Source: an uncultured Sphingomonas sp. (lineage in GTDB: Bacteria > Pseudomonadota > Alphaproteobacteria > Sphingomonadales > Sphingomonadaceae). Taken from it: DNA of 5,778 bases. The position numbers were made by a program, and so were the translations under genes. The stretch's first letter is position 1. Every line of letters starts with the position of its first letter. The stretch lies in NCBI GenBank assembly GCA_934555855.1, contig CAKTFL010000156.1:1-5778 (forward strand), read 5' to 3'. Under the pieces are notes generated by a model that ran no database searches, was not told the DNA's origin, and saw only the letters and a list, made by a program, of their open reading frames with translations. This document shows positions 1 through 5,778 of the stretch, piece by piece.

Positions 1-2015
1 AGTTCGCACAGCTCGGCAAGCAGCCCGAGCTGGCGCAGCCGGCGGCGCTGGGCGACGCTTCGGGCGCGGGCAAGCAGCGCGCGCGCGGTGTCGAGCGCGC
101 CTTCATCGGCCGCGCTGTGCGCTGCGGTGAAATAGGCTGCGGCATAGACATCGACCCAGCCATCAGACTGCTCCATGTGCGGCAGCGCCCATTCGAGCAG
201 CGCGCTCGCTTCGGCCGCACGGTCCTGCTCGTAGAGCAGCTCCGCTTCGAAGGCGGCGCAATTGGCGGCGAGGTCGGAGCGTGCGCCGAAATGCGCCTCG
301 ATCTCTCCACGCGCCAACGCCAGCACCGTCACCGCATCCTTGAGCCGCCCCTGCGCCTCGCGGATTCGCGCCTCATGAAAGCGGGTGAACATCTCGCTAT
401 AAGGCGAGCCCATCGCCTGATAATGCGCCCGCGCCGCCAGGGTCGGCTCCATCGCGCGCTCGAGCCAGCCACCCTCATAATATTTGGAGGCCAGCGACTC
501 GCTGACGTTGGCGAGGATCAGATGGTCGTCGGCCGGCAGGGTCCGCAGCAGCGCCTCACGCGCGAGCAGGTCTTCCAGCGCCATCGGCTGGTTCTCGTAC
601 TCGGCCAGGATGTCGCCGACGACGCGGATCTCGGTCCACAGATCGGGCGAGGTATCTTCCCGCCCCGAACGGGCAACCTGGCGATCATAGGCGAGCCGTG
701 CGGCGTGCATTCGGCCGCATTTCATGTCGAGATAGAGCCTGGCCAGCACCAACGCCGGCCTGGCGTCGATCTCCGCCGAGCTTAGCCGGGCAAGGGCGCG
801 CTCGACCAGTTGCAGCTGTCCCTGCGGGATCAGCCGCCAGCCCCCGGCATCTTCCAGCACCCCCGCGAGCAGCGCGCTGTCTTCCGCCTCGATCGCATGG
901 CTGATCGCGTCGGCCGTTTCCTCGCGCGCGTCGAACCATAGGGCCAGACGGTGGTGGAGCCTGCGATATTCACCAATGTCACGCCGGGCGAGTCGCTCGC
1001 GCAGATACTCGGCGAAGAGCTGGTGATAGCGCCAGGCGTCGCGGGCCGGCGAAAGCGGGGTGAGCAGCACGCCCTGCTGCTCCAGCCGTTCGAGCAGCAA
1101 TCCGCCATCCTGGCGGTCGCAGATCAGGTTGAGCGCTTCGCCACTTACCCGCCCGAGCAGCGAGGTCCGCAGAACCACTTCCTGCACATCCTCGGGCAGC
1201 GACATCAGCACCTGTTCGGAGAGATAGCCGGCCAGTTCCGAGCCCGAGCCCCCTGCCCCACCAACGAAGCTGCGCCGGTCGAGGCCACGCTTGAGCGAAA
1301 ACAAGGTGAGTTGCAGTGCGATAGGCCAGCCTTCGGTGCGCTCGACAAGGCTGCGGACATCCTCGTCGCCCAGCCCTATACCCTCGACCCGGGCCAGCAT
1401 CTCCTCGGCCTCCGGGCTGGAGAATCTGAGGTCCTCGGCGGATAGTTCCAGCAATTGCCCTTCGGCGGCGAGCACTGCCTGGCCAAGCCGCGGATAATCG
1501 CGTGAAGCGATGATGAAGTGGCAGTTGCGCGGAGCTAGCCGGATCAGCGACTGGAGAAAATCGAGCACCTCGACACTCTCGGCGGAATGGAGGTCGTCCA
1601 GGATCAGCACCGTCTGGCGCGGATCGCGGGCCAGGCGGTTGATGATTGCGGAGAGTGCCGCGCGTGGCGGCATACTGGAAGAGACAGGCTCGCCCTCCTC
1701 TTCGCTCTCGCCGCTGATGGCATAAGCGAGATATTGGGCCAGGCGTTTGGCATCAGCGTCGTCGCGTTCGAGCGTTAGCCAGGCGACAAGCCGGTCGCTT
1801 GCCTCCAGGCGCCGCCGCCACTGGGCAAGCAGGCTGGTCTTGCCATAGCCGGCCGGCGCAAGAATTAGCGTCAGCCTCCGTCCGAGCGCACCGTCCAGAC
1901 GGTCGAGCAGCGCGTCGCGGCGGATCTGGTCGCCCATCCACACCGGCGGCGCGACTTTGGTCGGGATCAGTTCGTCTATCGCGGCTACTCCATGGCGAGT
2001 CGCTAGACTGTCCAT
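1..2015 (-). CDS. MalT/LAL-type LuxR-family transcriptional regulator (STAND ATPase), C-terminus cut by window edge
   Basis: Translating the minus strand from ATG at 2015-2013 gives 671 uninterrupted codons to the left edge. Seen: an IPTKVAPP segment at residues 17-24, typical of the N-terminus of MalT-like proteins; Walker A APAGYGKTS at 53-61 (K59, T60); Walker B VLILDDLH at 136-143 (D140, D141); RTEGWPIALQL at 226-236, matching the family's TEGW.xxLQL signature; RYHQLFAEYLRERL at 329-342; then a helical stretch (about 350-670) resembling TPR-like repeats, beginning HHRLALWFDAREETADAISHA. Known for the family: ATP- and ligand-dependent multimeric activators of about 850-900 aa with a C-terminal LuxR HTH. 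That HTH is not visible here and would lie past position 1. The start is preferred because the conserved IPTK segment precedes the next ATG (M27). No clear Shine-Dalgarno precedes it. It is divergent from the HyuA/DUF917/permease operon, so it is inferred to be that operon's activator. The ligand is unknown. Confidence 0.9.
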   Translation of the reverse strand, partial: MDSLATRHGVAAIDELIPTKVAPPVWMGDQIRRDALLDRLDGALGRRLTLILAPAGYGKTSLLAQWRRRLEASDRLVAWLTLERDDADAKRLAQYLAYAISGESEEEGEPVSSSMPPRAALSAIINRLARDPRQTVLILDDLHSAESVEVLDFLQSLIRLAPRNCHFIIASRDYPRLGQAVLAAEGQLLELSAEDLRFSSPEAEEMLARVEGIGLGDEDVRSLVERTEGWPIALQLTLFSLKRGLDRRSFVGGAGGSGSELAGYLSEQVLMSLPEDVQEVVLRTSLLGRVSGEALNLICDRQDGGLLLERLEQQGVLLTPLSPARDAWRYHQLFAEYLRERLARRDIGEYRRLHHRLALWFDAREETADAISHAIEAEDSALLAGVLEDAGGWRLIPQGQLQLVERALARLSSAEIDARPALVLARLYLDMKCGRMHAARLAYDRQVARSGREDTSPDLWTEIRVVGDILAEYENQPMALEDLLAREALLRTLPADDHLILANVSESLASKYYEGGWLERAMEPTLAARAHYQAMGSPYSEMFTRFHEARIREAQGRLKDAVTVLALARGEIEAHFGARSDLAANCAAFEAELLYEQDRAAEASALLEWALPHMEQSDGWVDVYAAAYFTAAHSAADEGALDTARALLARARSVAQRRRLRQLGLLAELCE

Positions 2016-2036
2016 GATATAGGAAAGTCGCACGAG

Positions 2037-2065
2037 GGGACGCAACTTACCCGTTCGAACGTCCC
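2037..2065. repeat. Short inverted repeat GGGACG-N17-CGTCCC enclosing the first ACCCGTT copy
   Basis: GGGACG at 2037-2042 is matched by its reverse complement CGTCCC at 2060-2065. The 17-bp gap contains the first direct repeat, and a perfect 10-bp palindrome CGTTCGAACG (2052-2061) overlaps the right arm. The arms do not extend beyond 6 bp. It may be an operator half-site pair or chance in GC-rich DNA. Confidence 0.3.
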
Positions 2066-2099
2066 GATTACCCGTTCGCCGACCCCGCGCACCCGTTTC
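2047..2099 (+). repeat. Three direct repeats with core ACCCGTT at an exact 21-bp period (candidate activator-binding array)
   Basis: The core ACCCGTT starts at 2049, 2070 and 2091, so the period is exactly 21 bp both times. The first two copies share the 11-mer TTACCCGTTCG (2047-2057 and 2068-2078). The third keeps only the 7-bp core plus minor similarity (GCACCCGTTTC, 2089-2099). No copy appears one period further on either side (2028 or 2112). A 21-bp spacing puts all copies on the same helical face, as for cooperative binding of a multimeric regulator. The core ends 52 bp before the HyuA-like start codon, and the array begins about 32 bp upstream of the regulator start, so it could activate one gene and autoregulate the other. 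MalT-type regulators are known to bind arrays of direct repeats; assignment to this regulator is inference. Confidence 0.72.
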
Positions 2100-2140
2100 C
2101 CACATTGCGCGGCGAAGCGGCGGGCCCTTAGCTCGCCACG

Positions 2141-2147
2141 GGAGAGG
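2141..2147 (+). promoter_or_regulatory. Ribosome binding site of the HyuA-like gene
   Basis: GGAGAGG lies just before the ATG at 2150. Its GGAG core (2141-2144) is 5 nt from the start codon. This is the clearest Shine-Dalgarno in the window and supports the 2150 start, which also places the conserved DVGGTNTD motif close to the N-terminus as expected. Confidence 0.75.
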
Positions 2148-2149
2148 AT

Positions 2150-3772
2150 ATGCCAAAGGATCGGTGCAGCGTACGAGTCGGAGTCGATGTCGGAGGGACG
2201 AACACCGACGCCGTACTGATGGATGGGGCCGAGGTGGTCGCCTGGACCAAGAAGCCGACCACGGCGGATGTAGGGTGGGGCGTTGCCGCCGCAATCAAGG
2301 CGGTGCTGGCCGACGCGAGGGTCACCCCGGAGGCGGTGGCATCGGTGATGATCGGGACGACCCATTTCACCAACGCGCTGGTGGAGCGCAGCAAACTCGA
2401 CCGGGTCGGCATCCTGCGGCTCGCCAGCCCGGCCGGCGAGGCGTTGCCGCCGATGACGGGGTGGCCAGAGGCGCTGGCGGCGCAGATCAATCCCAAGACC
2501 TACCTGCTTCCCGGCGGGTTTGAGTTCGATGGGCGCGAGATAGCTCCGCTCGACAAGTCGGCAGTGCGGGCAGCGGCACGCGAACTCCGCGACGCAGGCA
2601 TCAACTCGATCGCGATCAGCAGCGTTTTCGCGCCGGTGAACCCGTCGATGGAAGAACGCGCTGCCGCGCTGGTGGCCGAGGAGCATCCGGACGCACGGAT
2701 CACGGTTTCACACACGCTCGGGCGGATCGGTTTCGTCGAACGAGAGAATGCCACGATTCTAAACGCCGCCTTGGGCAGCCTGGCGGCACATGTCGTCGCC
2801 TCGTTCGAACGGGCGCTTGTCGAGATCGGCATCGACGCTCCGCTCTATCTCTCGCAGAACGACGGCACGCTGATCTCGGCAACCCATGCTTCGGCCTATC
2901 CGGTGCTGACGATCGGATCGGGCCCGACCAATTCAATGCGGGGCGCCGCCTTCCTGACCGGCGTGCGTGATGCGATCGTGCTCGACGTGGGCGGGACCAC
3001 CACCGATCTGGGCGTGCTGGCCAATGGGTTTCCGCGGGAGTCATCGGTCGCTGTCGATATCGGCGGGGTGCGGATCAACTTTCGTATGCCGGACATTCTG
3101 GCGCTCGGACTGGGCGGCGGCACGCGCATCCATCTCGATCCGACGCGCTACGACGCCGACGCGATTGCCGACGAGGAGTTGCGCGTGGGTCCGGATTCAG
3201 TGGGCTTCCGCATCACCGAACAGGCGCGGCTGTTCGGGGGCGCCACACTGACGGCCAGCGATGTCGCGGTCGCTGCCGGGCACGCGCATTTCGGGGACCC
3301 GGACAAGCTGCCCGCCCTTTCGGAGAAGGTGCGCGACGCAATTTGGGCGCGGATGCAGGCAATGCTGGAGGAAGCGGTCGACCGCATGAAGACCAGTCGC
3401 GGCGAAGTGGTACTGCTGGCCGTGGGTGGCGGCAACTTCCTGGTGCCTGACACCCTGAACGGCGCGACCCGGATAGTTCGCCCGCCGCATGCCGCCGTCG
3501 CGAATGCCGTGGGCGCGGCGATCGCGCAGGTGGGCTCGATGGTCGATCAGGTCGTGTCCTTCGATCGCGAGCCGCGCGACGCTGCACTGGAACGACTCAG
3601 CAAGGAAGCGCGCGAACAGGCGATCGCAGCCGGCGGCGTTCCCGATAGCGTCGAGATTGTGGAGCTGGACGAGGTGTATCTGAGCTATCTGCCGGGCCGT
3701 GCCGCCCAAATCCGCGTTCGCGCCGTAGCGGACCTTGCCAGCCTTCCTGCCCTGGTCGCACATGCGGATTGA
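2150..3772 (+). CDS. Hydantoinase/oxoprolinase family protein, HyuA-type (short form without the long C-terminal domain)
   Basis: The 540-aa product has the ASKHA-like nucleotide-binding architecture of the HyuA/5-oxoprolinase family. Seen: phosphate-1-type loop DVGGTNTD at residues 13-20; IGTTHFTNALVER at 68-80, the family's conserved GTT..TNA segment; FVERENATILNAAL at 195-208; SQNDGTL at 235-241; GSGPTNSMRGA at 256-266; a second loop DVGGTTTDLG at 279-288; and VGGGNFLVP at 425-433. The first ~180 residues match the usual N-terminal domain and ~190-465 the core hydantoinase A domain. Canonical N-methylhydantoinase A subunits are near 690 aa with an extra C-terminal domain that is absent here; nothing suggests truncation. 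Known: relatives use ATP to open or activate cyclic amides, usually with a HyuB subunit. No HyuB is present; the next gene, overlapping by 11 nt, encodes a DUF917 protein, the likely partner. Cytoplasmic (no signal peptide or membrane segment). The substrate is not identifiable. Confidence 0.92.
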   Translation: MPKDRCSVRVGVDVGGTNTDAVLMDGAEVVAWTKKPTTADVGWGVAAAIKAVLADARVTPEAVASVMIGTTHFTNALVERSKLDRVGILRLASPAGEALPPMTGWPEALAAQINPKTYLLPGGFEFDGREIAPLDKSAVRAAARELRDAGINSIAISSVFAPVNPSMEERAAALVAEEHPDARITVSHTLGRIGFVERENATILNAALGSLAAHVVASFERALVEIGIDAPLYLSQNDGTLISATHASAYPVLTIGSGPTNSMRGAAFLTGVRDAIVLDVGGTTTDLGVLANGFPRESSVAVDIGGVRINFRMPDILALGLGGGTRIHLDPTRYDADAIADEELRVGPDSVGFRITEQARLFGGATLTASDVAVAAGHAHFGDPDKLPALSEKVRDAIWARMQAMLEEAVDRMKTSRGEVVLLAVGGGNFLVPDTLNGATRIVRPPHAAVANAVGAAIAQVGSMVDQVVSFDREPRDAALERLSKEAREQAIAAGGVPDSVEIVELDEVYLSYLPGRAAQIRVRAVADLASLPALVAHAD

Positions 3773-4865
3773 TCGTCAGGCGCTGCTCGATCTCGCCACC
3801 GGCGCCGCTTTTCTGGGGTCGGGCGGCGGCGGGGACCCCTATCACTCGCGGCTGCTCGGCGAGGCCGAGATCGCGCGGCGAGGCCCGTTCCATTTGGTCG
3901 CGCTCGATGACCTCGCCGACGACACGCTAATCGCGCCATGCGGCTGGGTTGGCGCGCCGACCGTCTCCGCGGAAAAGCTGCCGAACGGTCAGGAAGCCCT
4001 GCTCGGCCTGCGCGAACTGGAGCGGATCCATGGCCGCCCGATCGATGCCGTGATGCCGATCGAGATTGGCGGCGGCAACGGACTGGCACCTCTGCTGGCC
4101 GCGGCCGAGCTGGGGATTCCGGTGGTCGATGCGGACGGCATGGGCCGGGCCTTCCCCGAATCGCAGATGACGGTGTTCAGCATCGACGGGCTTTCGGCCT
4201 GCCCCTCGGTCGTCACGTCGGCAAGCGGCGAGCTGCGGCTGATCGAGACCGAGGACAATCTGGAGCACGAGCGCTTAGCGCGGCAGCTCTCGATCGAGTT
4301 CGGTGGAAACGCGCACATGGTGGAATATCCGCTGACGGGCGCGCAGGCGAAACGCCACGCGATCGGGGGCAGCATCGCGGCGGCGGTCGCGATCGGCGCG
4401 GCGGTGCGGATCGCACGCGCCAACGGCGACGATCCCTTCGAGGCGCTGCACAAGGCGGTGACGTCCAGCGGGCTTTATCCCTTCGCCGGCACGATCTTCG
4501 AAGGAAAGGTCGTGGATGTCGAACGCGAGACCAAGGGCGGCTTTTCGATCGGCCATGTCGTCATCGAGGGATTCGGCGGCGAAGGGCGGATGGATCTGGA
4601 GTTCCAGAACGAGAACCTGATCGCGCGGGTAAACGGCGAGGTGCGCGCGATGGTGCCCGACCTGATCACGGTGATGGATCGCGAGACTGCCGACAGCATC
4701 GTCACCGAGCGGCTGAAGTTCGGCCAACGGGTCAGGGTGGTCGGTGCCGCCGCGCCGGCGGTGTTGCGCGCCGAGCGGGCGCTGGCCTTTGTCGGTCCGG
4801 GCGCCTTCGGCTTCTCGGAAGCCTATCGGCCGATCGAGGACCTGAACGGCTGGACCCGCGGATGA
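3762..4865 (+). CDS. DUF917 family protein (S-methyl-thiohydantoin desulfurase-like, COG3535)
   Basis: Using ATG at 3762 gives 367 aa, the usual length for this family. An in-frame TTG at 3735 would add nine residues, but the family normally begins near MR....L..LA.GAA.LG.GGGGDPY, which matches from the ATG. Seen: LGSGGGGDPY at 18-27; GWVGAPTVSAEKLPNG at 61-76; MPIEIGGGNG at 98-107; GIPVVDADGMGRAFPE at 118-133; GGSIAAAVAIG at 202-212; GTIFEGKVVDVERETKGGF at 243-261, then HVVIEGF; and PDLITVMD at 299-306 near the C-terminus. Known: family members have been linked to S-methyl-thiohydantoin desulfurisation and often sit beside HyuA-type genes; most are uncharacterised. The start lies inside the end of the HyuA-like gene, with no clear Shine-Dalgarno, so translation is probably coupled. 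Inferred role: partner or next enzyme to the HyuA-like protein, acting on a heterocyclic substrate or intermediate in the cytoplasm. The exact reaction is unknown. Confidence 0.88.
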   Translation: MRIDRQALLDLATGAAFLGSGGGGDPYHSRLLGEAEIARRGPFHLVALDDLADDTLIAPCGWVGAPTVSAEKLPNGQEALLGLRELERIHGRPIDAVMPIEIGGGNGLAPLLAAAELGIPVVDADGMGRAFPESQMTVFSIDGLSACPSVVTSASGELRLIETEDNLEHERLARQLSIEFGGNAHMVEYPLTGAQAKRHAIGGSIAAAVAIGAAVRIARANGDDPFEALHKAVTSSGLYPFAGTIFEGKVVDVERETKGGFSIGHVVIEGFGGEGRMDLEFQNENLIARVNGEVRAMVPDLITVMDRETADSIVTERLKFGQRVRVVGAAAPAVLRAERALAFVGPGAFGFSEAYRPIEDLNGWTRG

Positions 4866-5778
4866 GCCACGAAGCTGACGACGCCTATGCCCATTCGCCG
4901 GTGCCCCAGGGCATCACCGTTCCCGGGTGGCGCGTCGGGCTGATCGTCGCCAGCTTCTCGATCGGCCTACCCGACTTTCTCAACGGCGCGCACAATGCGC
5001 TGGCGCTGGGCCTTCCGGGCGCGCTGATCGCCGCGCTGATCGCCGGCCTGATCCTGTGCGTCGGCGGGTCGATGACCGCCCTCGTCAGCGTCCGCACCCG
5101 GCTTTCGACCTATCTGCTCGTCCGCCGATCCTTTGGCACGGGCGGGGCAGCGCTGATCAACACGGTGATCGCGCTGATCCATTTCTGCTGGTTCGGGGTG
5201 AATGCCTCCTTCTTCGGCGAGGCAATGGTCGAGGCGGCCAAGGCGAACGGCCTGCCCGGCAATTTCGCGGCGTTCGTCGTGCTGGGCGCAATCCTGATGA
5301 TGGGATCGACCCTGATCGGCTTCCGCGCGCTCGACCGGCTGGCGTTGGTTGCGGTGCCGCTGCTGGCGGCGGTGCTGCTCGCCGTCGTGGGGGCGACGTT
5401 GCAGACGCACGGCTTCGTCACCGCGCGCCCCTCCAATCCTCCCGAGCCGATGACGCTCGGCATCGCGGTCTCCGCCTTGATCGGGTCCTACATGCTCGCG
5501 GTGGCGACCATGCCCGACCTGTCGCGCTATACCGGCACGCCGCGCGGGGCGATCGCCAGCATGGCGCTATCCTTCCCGATCGCGACGCCGCTGATGATGA
5601 CCGCCGCAGCGATCCCGGCACTGGCGACGCATGAAACCAGCGTGATGAAGCTGGTGACCGCCTATGGCTTCGGCACGCCGGTGCTGTTCCTGCTCGGCGC
5701 GATCCCCGCCTTCGACGCCGCCACCCGCTTCGCGCTCGACACGCGCCTGCTGGGCAACCAGCTGGCACAGGCGCGGAC
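4862..5778 (+). CDS. NCS1-family permease, CodB (cytosine/hydantoin)-like, truncated by the right edge
   Basis: The first 305 codons are present with no stop before the edge; NCS1 permeases are usually about 400-500 aa, so roughly the C-terminal third is missing. Seen: a short polar N-terminus with PVPQG at residues 13-17, as in CodB; then hydrophobic segments at roughly 23-47, 51-73, 96-119, 134-154, 160-180, 199-219, 229-254 and 265-285. The stretch IHFCWFGVNASFFGEAM (106-122) corresponds to CodB's TQVGWFGVGVAMFA, and ATMPDLSRYTG (215-225) to its conserved D.xR(Y/F) segment. Known: NCS1 carriers use Na+ or H+ to import nucleobases, hydantoins, allantoin and related compounds across the inner membrane; the hydantoin transporter Mhp1 belongs here. 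The ATG overlaps the DUF917 stop as ATGA, a classic coupled junction. Inferred role: uptake of the substrate processed by the two upstream gene products. Substrate specificity cannot be read from the sequence. Confidence 0.9.
   Translation, partial: MSHEADDAYAHSPVPQGITVPGWRVGLIVASFSIGLPDFLNGAHNALALGLPGALIAALIAGLILCVGGSMTALVSVRTRLSTYLLVRRSFGTGGAALINTVIALIHFCWFGVNASFFGEAMVEAAKANGLPGNFAAFVVLGAILMMGSTLIGFRALDRLALVAVPLLAAVLLAVVGATLQTHGFVTARPSNPPEPMTLGIAVSALIGSYMLAVATMPDLSRYTGTPRGAIASMALSFPIATPLMMTAAAIPALATHETSVMKLVTAYGFGTPVLFLLGAIPAFDAATRFALDTRLLGNQLAQAR

Larger units (their letters stand above)
2016..2149. promoter_or_regulatory. Divergent intergenic control region between the regulator and the HyuA-like operon
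   Basis: These 134 bp separate two divergent start codons and are the only non-coding stretch in the window. They hold the 21-bp-period ACCCGTT repeats, a short inverted repeat and the ribosome binding site of the rightward gene. No convincing sigma70 -35/-10 pair is visible for the rightward gene, which fits an activator-dependent promoter. Control of both genes from this region is inferred from the layout, not shown. Confidence 0.7.

Noticed and set aside
117..785. A 222-codon plus-strand open frame (and another at 951-1445) opposite the regulator.
   Set aside because: Both are antisense to the MalT-like regulator, whose frame carries clear family motifs; the plus-strand translations are rich in Arg/Gly/His with no recognisable domain.
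2034..2043. MalT-box-like G-rich stretch GAGGGGACGC.
   Set aside because: It only partly resembles the MalT consensus, occurs once, and the phased ACCCGTT repeats are a stronger candidate site.
2016..2045. Minus-strand -35/-10-like pair TTGCGT (2045-2040) and TATATC (2021-2016) with an 18-bp spacer, just ahead of the regulator ATG.
   Set aside because: The -10-like hexamer abuts the start codon, so transcription would begin inside the coding region. A downstream start is unlikely because the conserved IPTK segment precedes the next ATG. Probably chance.
2003..2686. A 227-codon minus-strand open frame across the intergenic region and the start of the HyuA-like gene.
   Set aside because: It overlaps well-supported genes on both sides, its translation resembles no family I recognise, and long antisense open frames are common in high-GC DNA.
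2802..2811. Second copy of the palindrome CGTTCGAACG, inside the HyuA-like gene.
   Set aside because: It lies in conserved coding sequence (residues SFER near 218-221) without the ACCCGTT phasing, so it is best explained by codon content.
3735..3761. Alternative TTG start for the DUF917 gene adding nine residues.
   Set aside because: The conserved N-terminus fits the ATG at 3762, and there is no Shine-Dalgarno supporting the TTG.

Overview
The window is GC-rich, almost fully coding DNA with tightly packed genes. Base composition and codon use (a strong preference for GC-ending codons) fit a high-GC proteobacterium. An alphaproteobacterium such as a sphingomonad is a reasonable guess, but no phylogenetic marker gene is present to prove it.

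The layout is a divergent pair around one short control region. Leftwards, positions 2015 to 1 on the minus strand encode the first 671 residues of a large MalT/LAL-type LuxR-family regulator. It has a Walker A/B STAND ATPase module and a helical, TPR-like sensor region. The C-terminal LuxR DNA-binding helix-turn-helix expected for this family would lie beyond the left edge. This gene has no stop codon inside the window, so its reading frame runs off the edge.

Rightwards, three overlapping genes form an apparent operon: a 540-aa HyuA-type hydantoinase/oxoprolinase ATPase-fold protein (2150-3772), a 367-aa DUF917 protein of the S-methyl-thiohydantoin-desulfurase-like family, COG3535 (3762-4865), and an NCS1/CodB-type permease (4862 to the right edge, truncated). 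The overlaps are 11 nt and 4 nt (ATGA), which suggests translational coupling.

The 134-bp intergenic region (2016-2149) holds the most striking non-coding signal. The heptamer ACCCGTT occurs three times in the same orientation at an exact 21-bp period, two helical turns, so all copies face the same side of the helix. This looks like an activator-binding array, most simply for the adjacent MalT-like regulator.

Taken together, the genes suggest a ligand-induced uptake and catabolism module. The permease would import a hydantoin-, pyrimidine- or other cyclic-amide-like compound, the HyuA/DUF917 pair would process it, and the regulator would sense the substrate or an intermediate. The substrate is not determinable from sequence. 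No hydantoinase B (HyuB) partner is present in the window, so HyuA appears to be paired with DUF917 instead.
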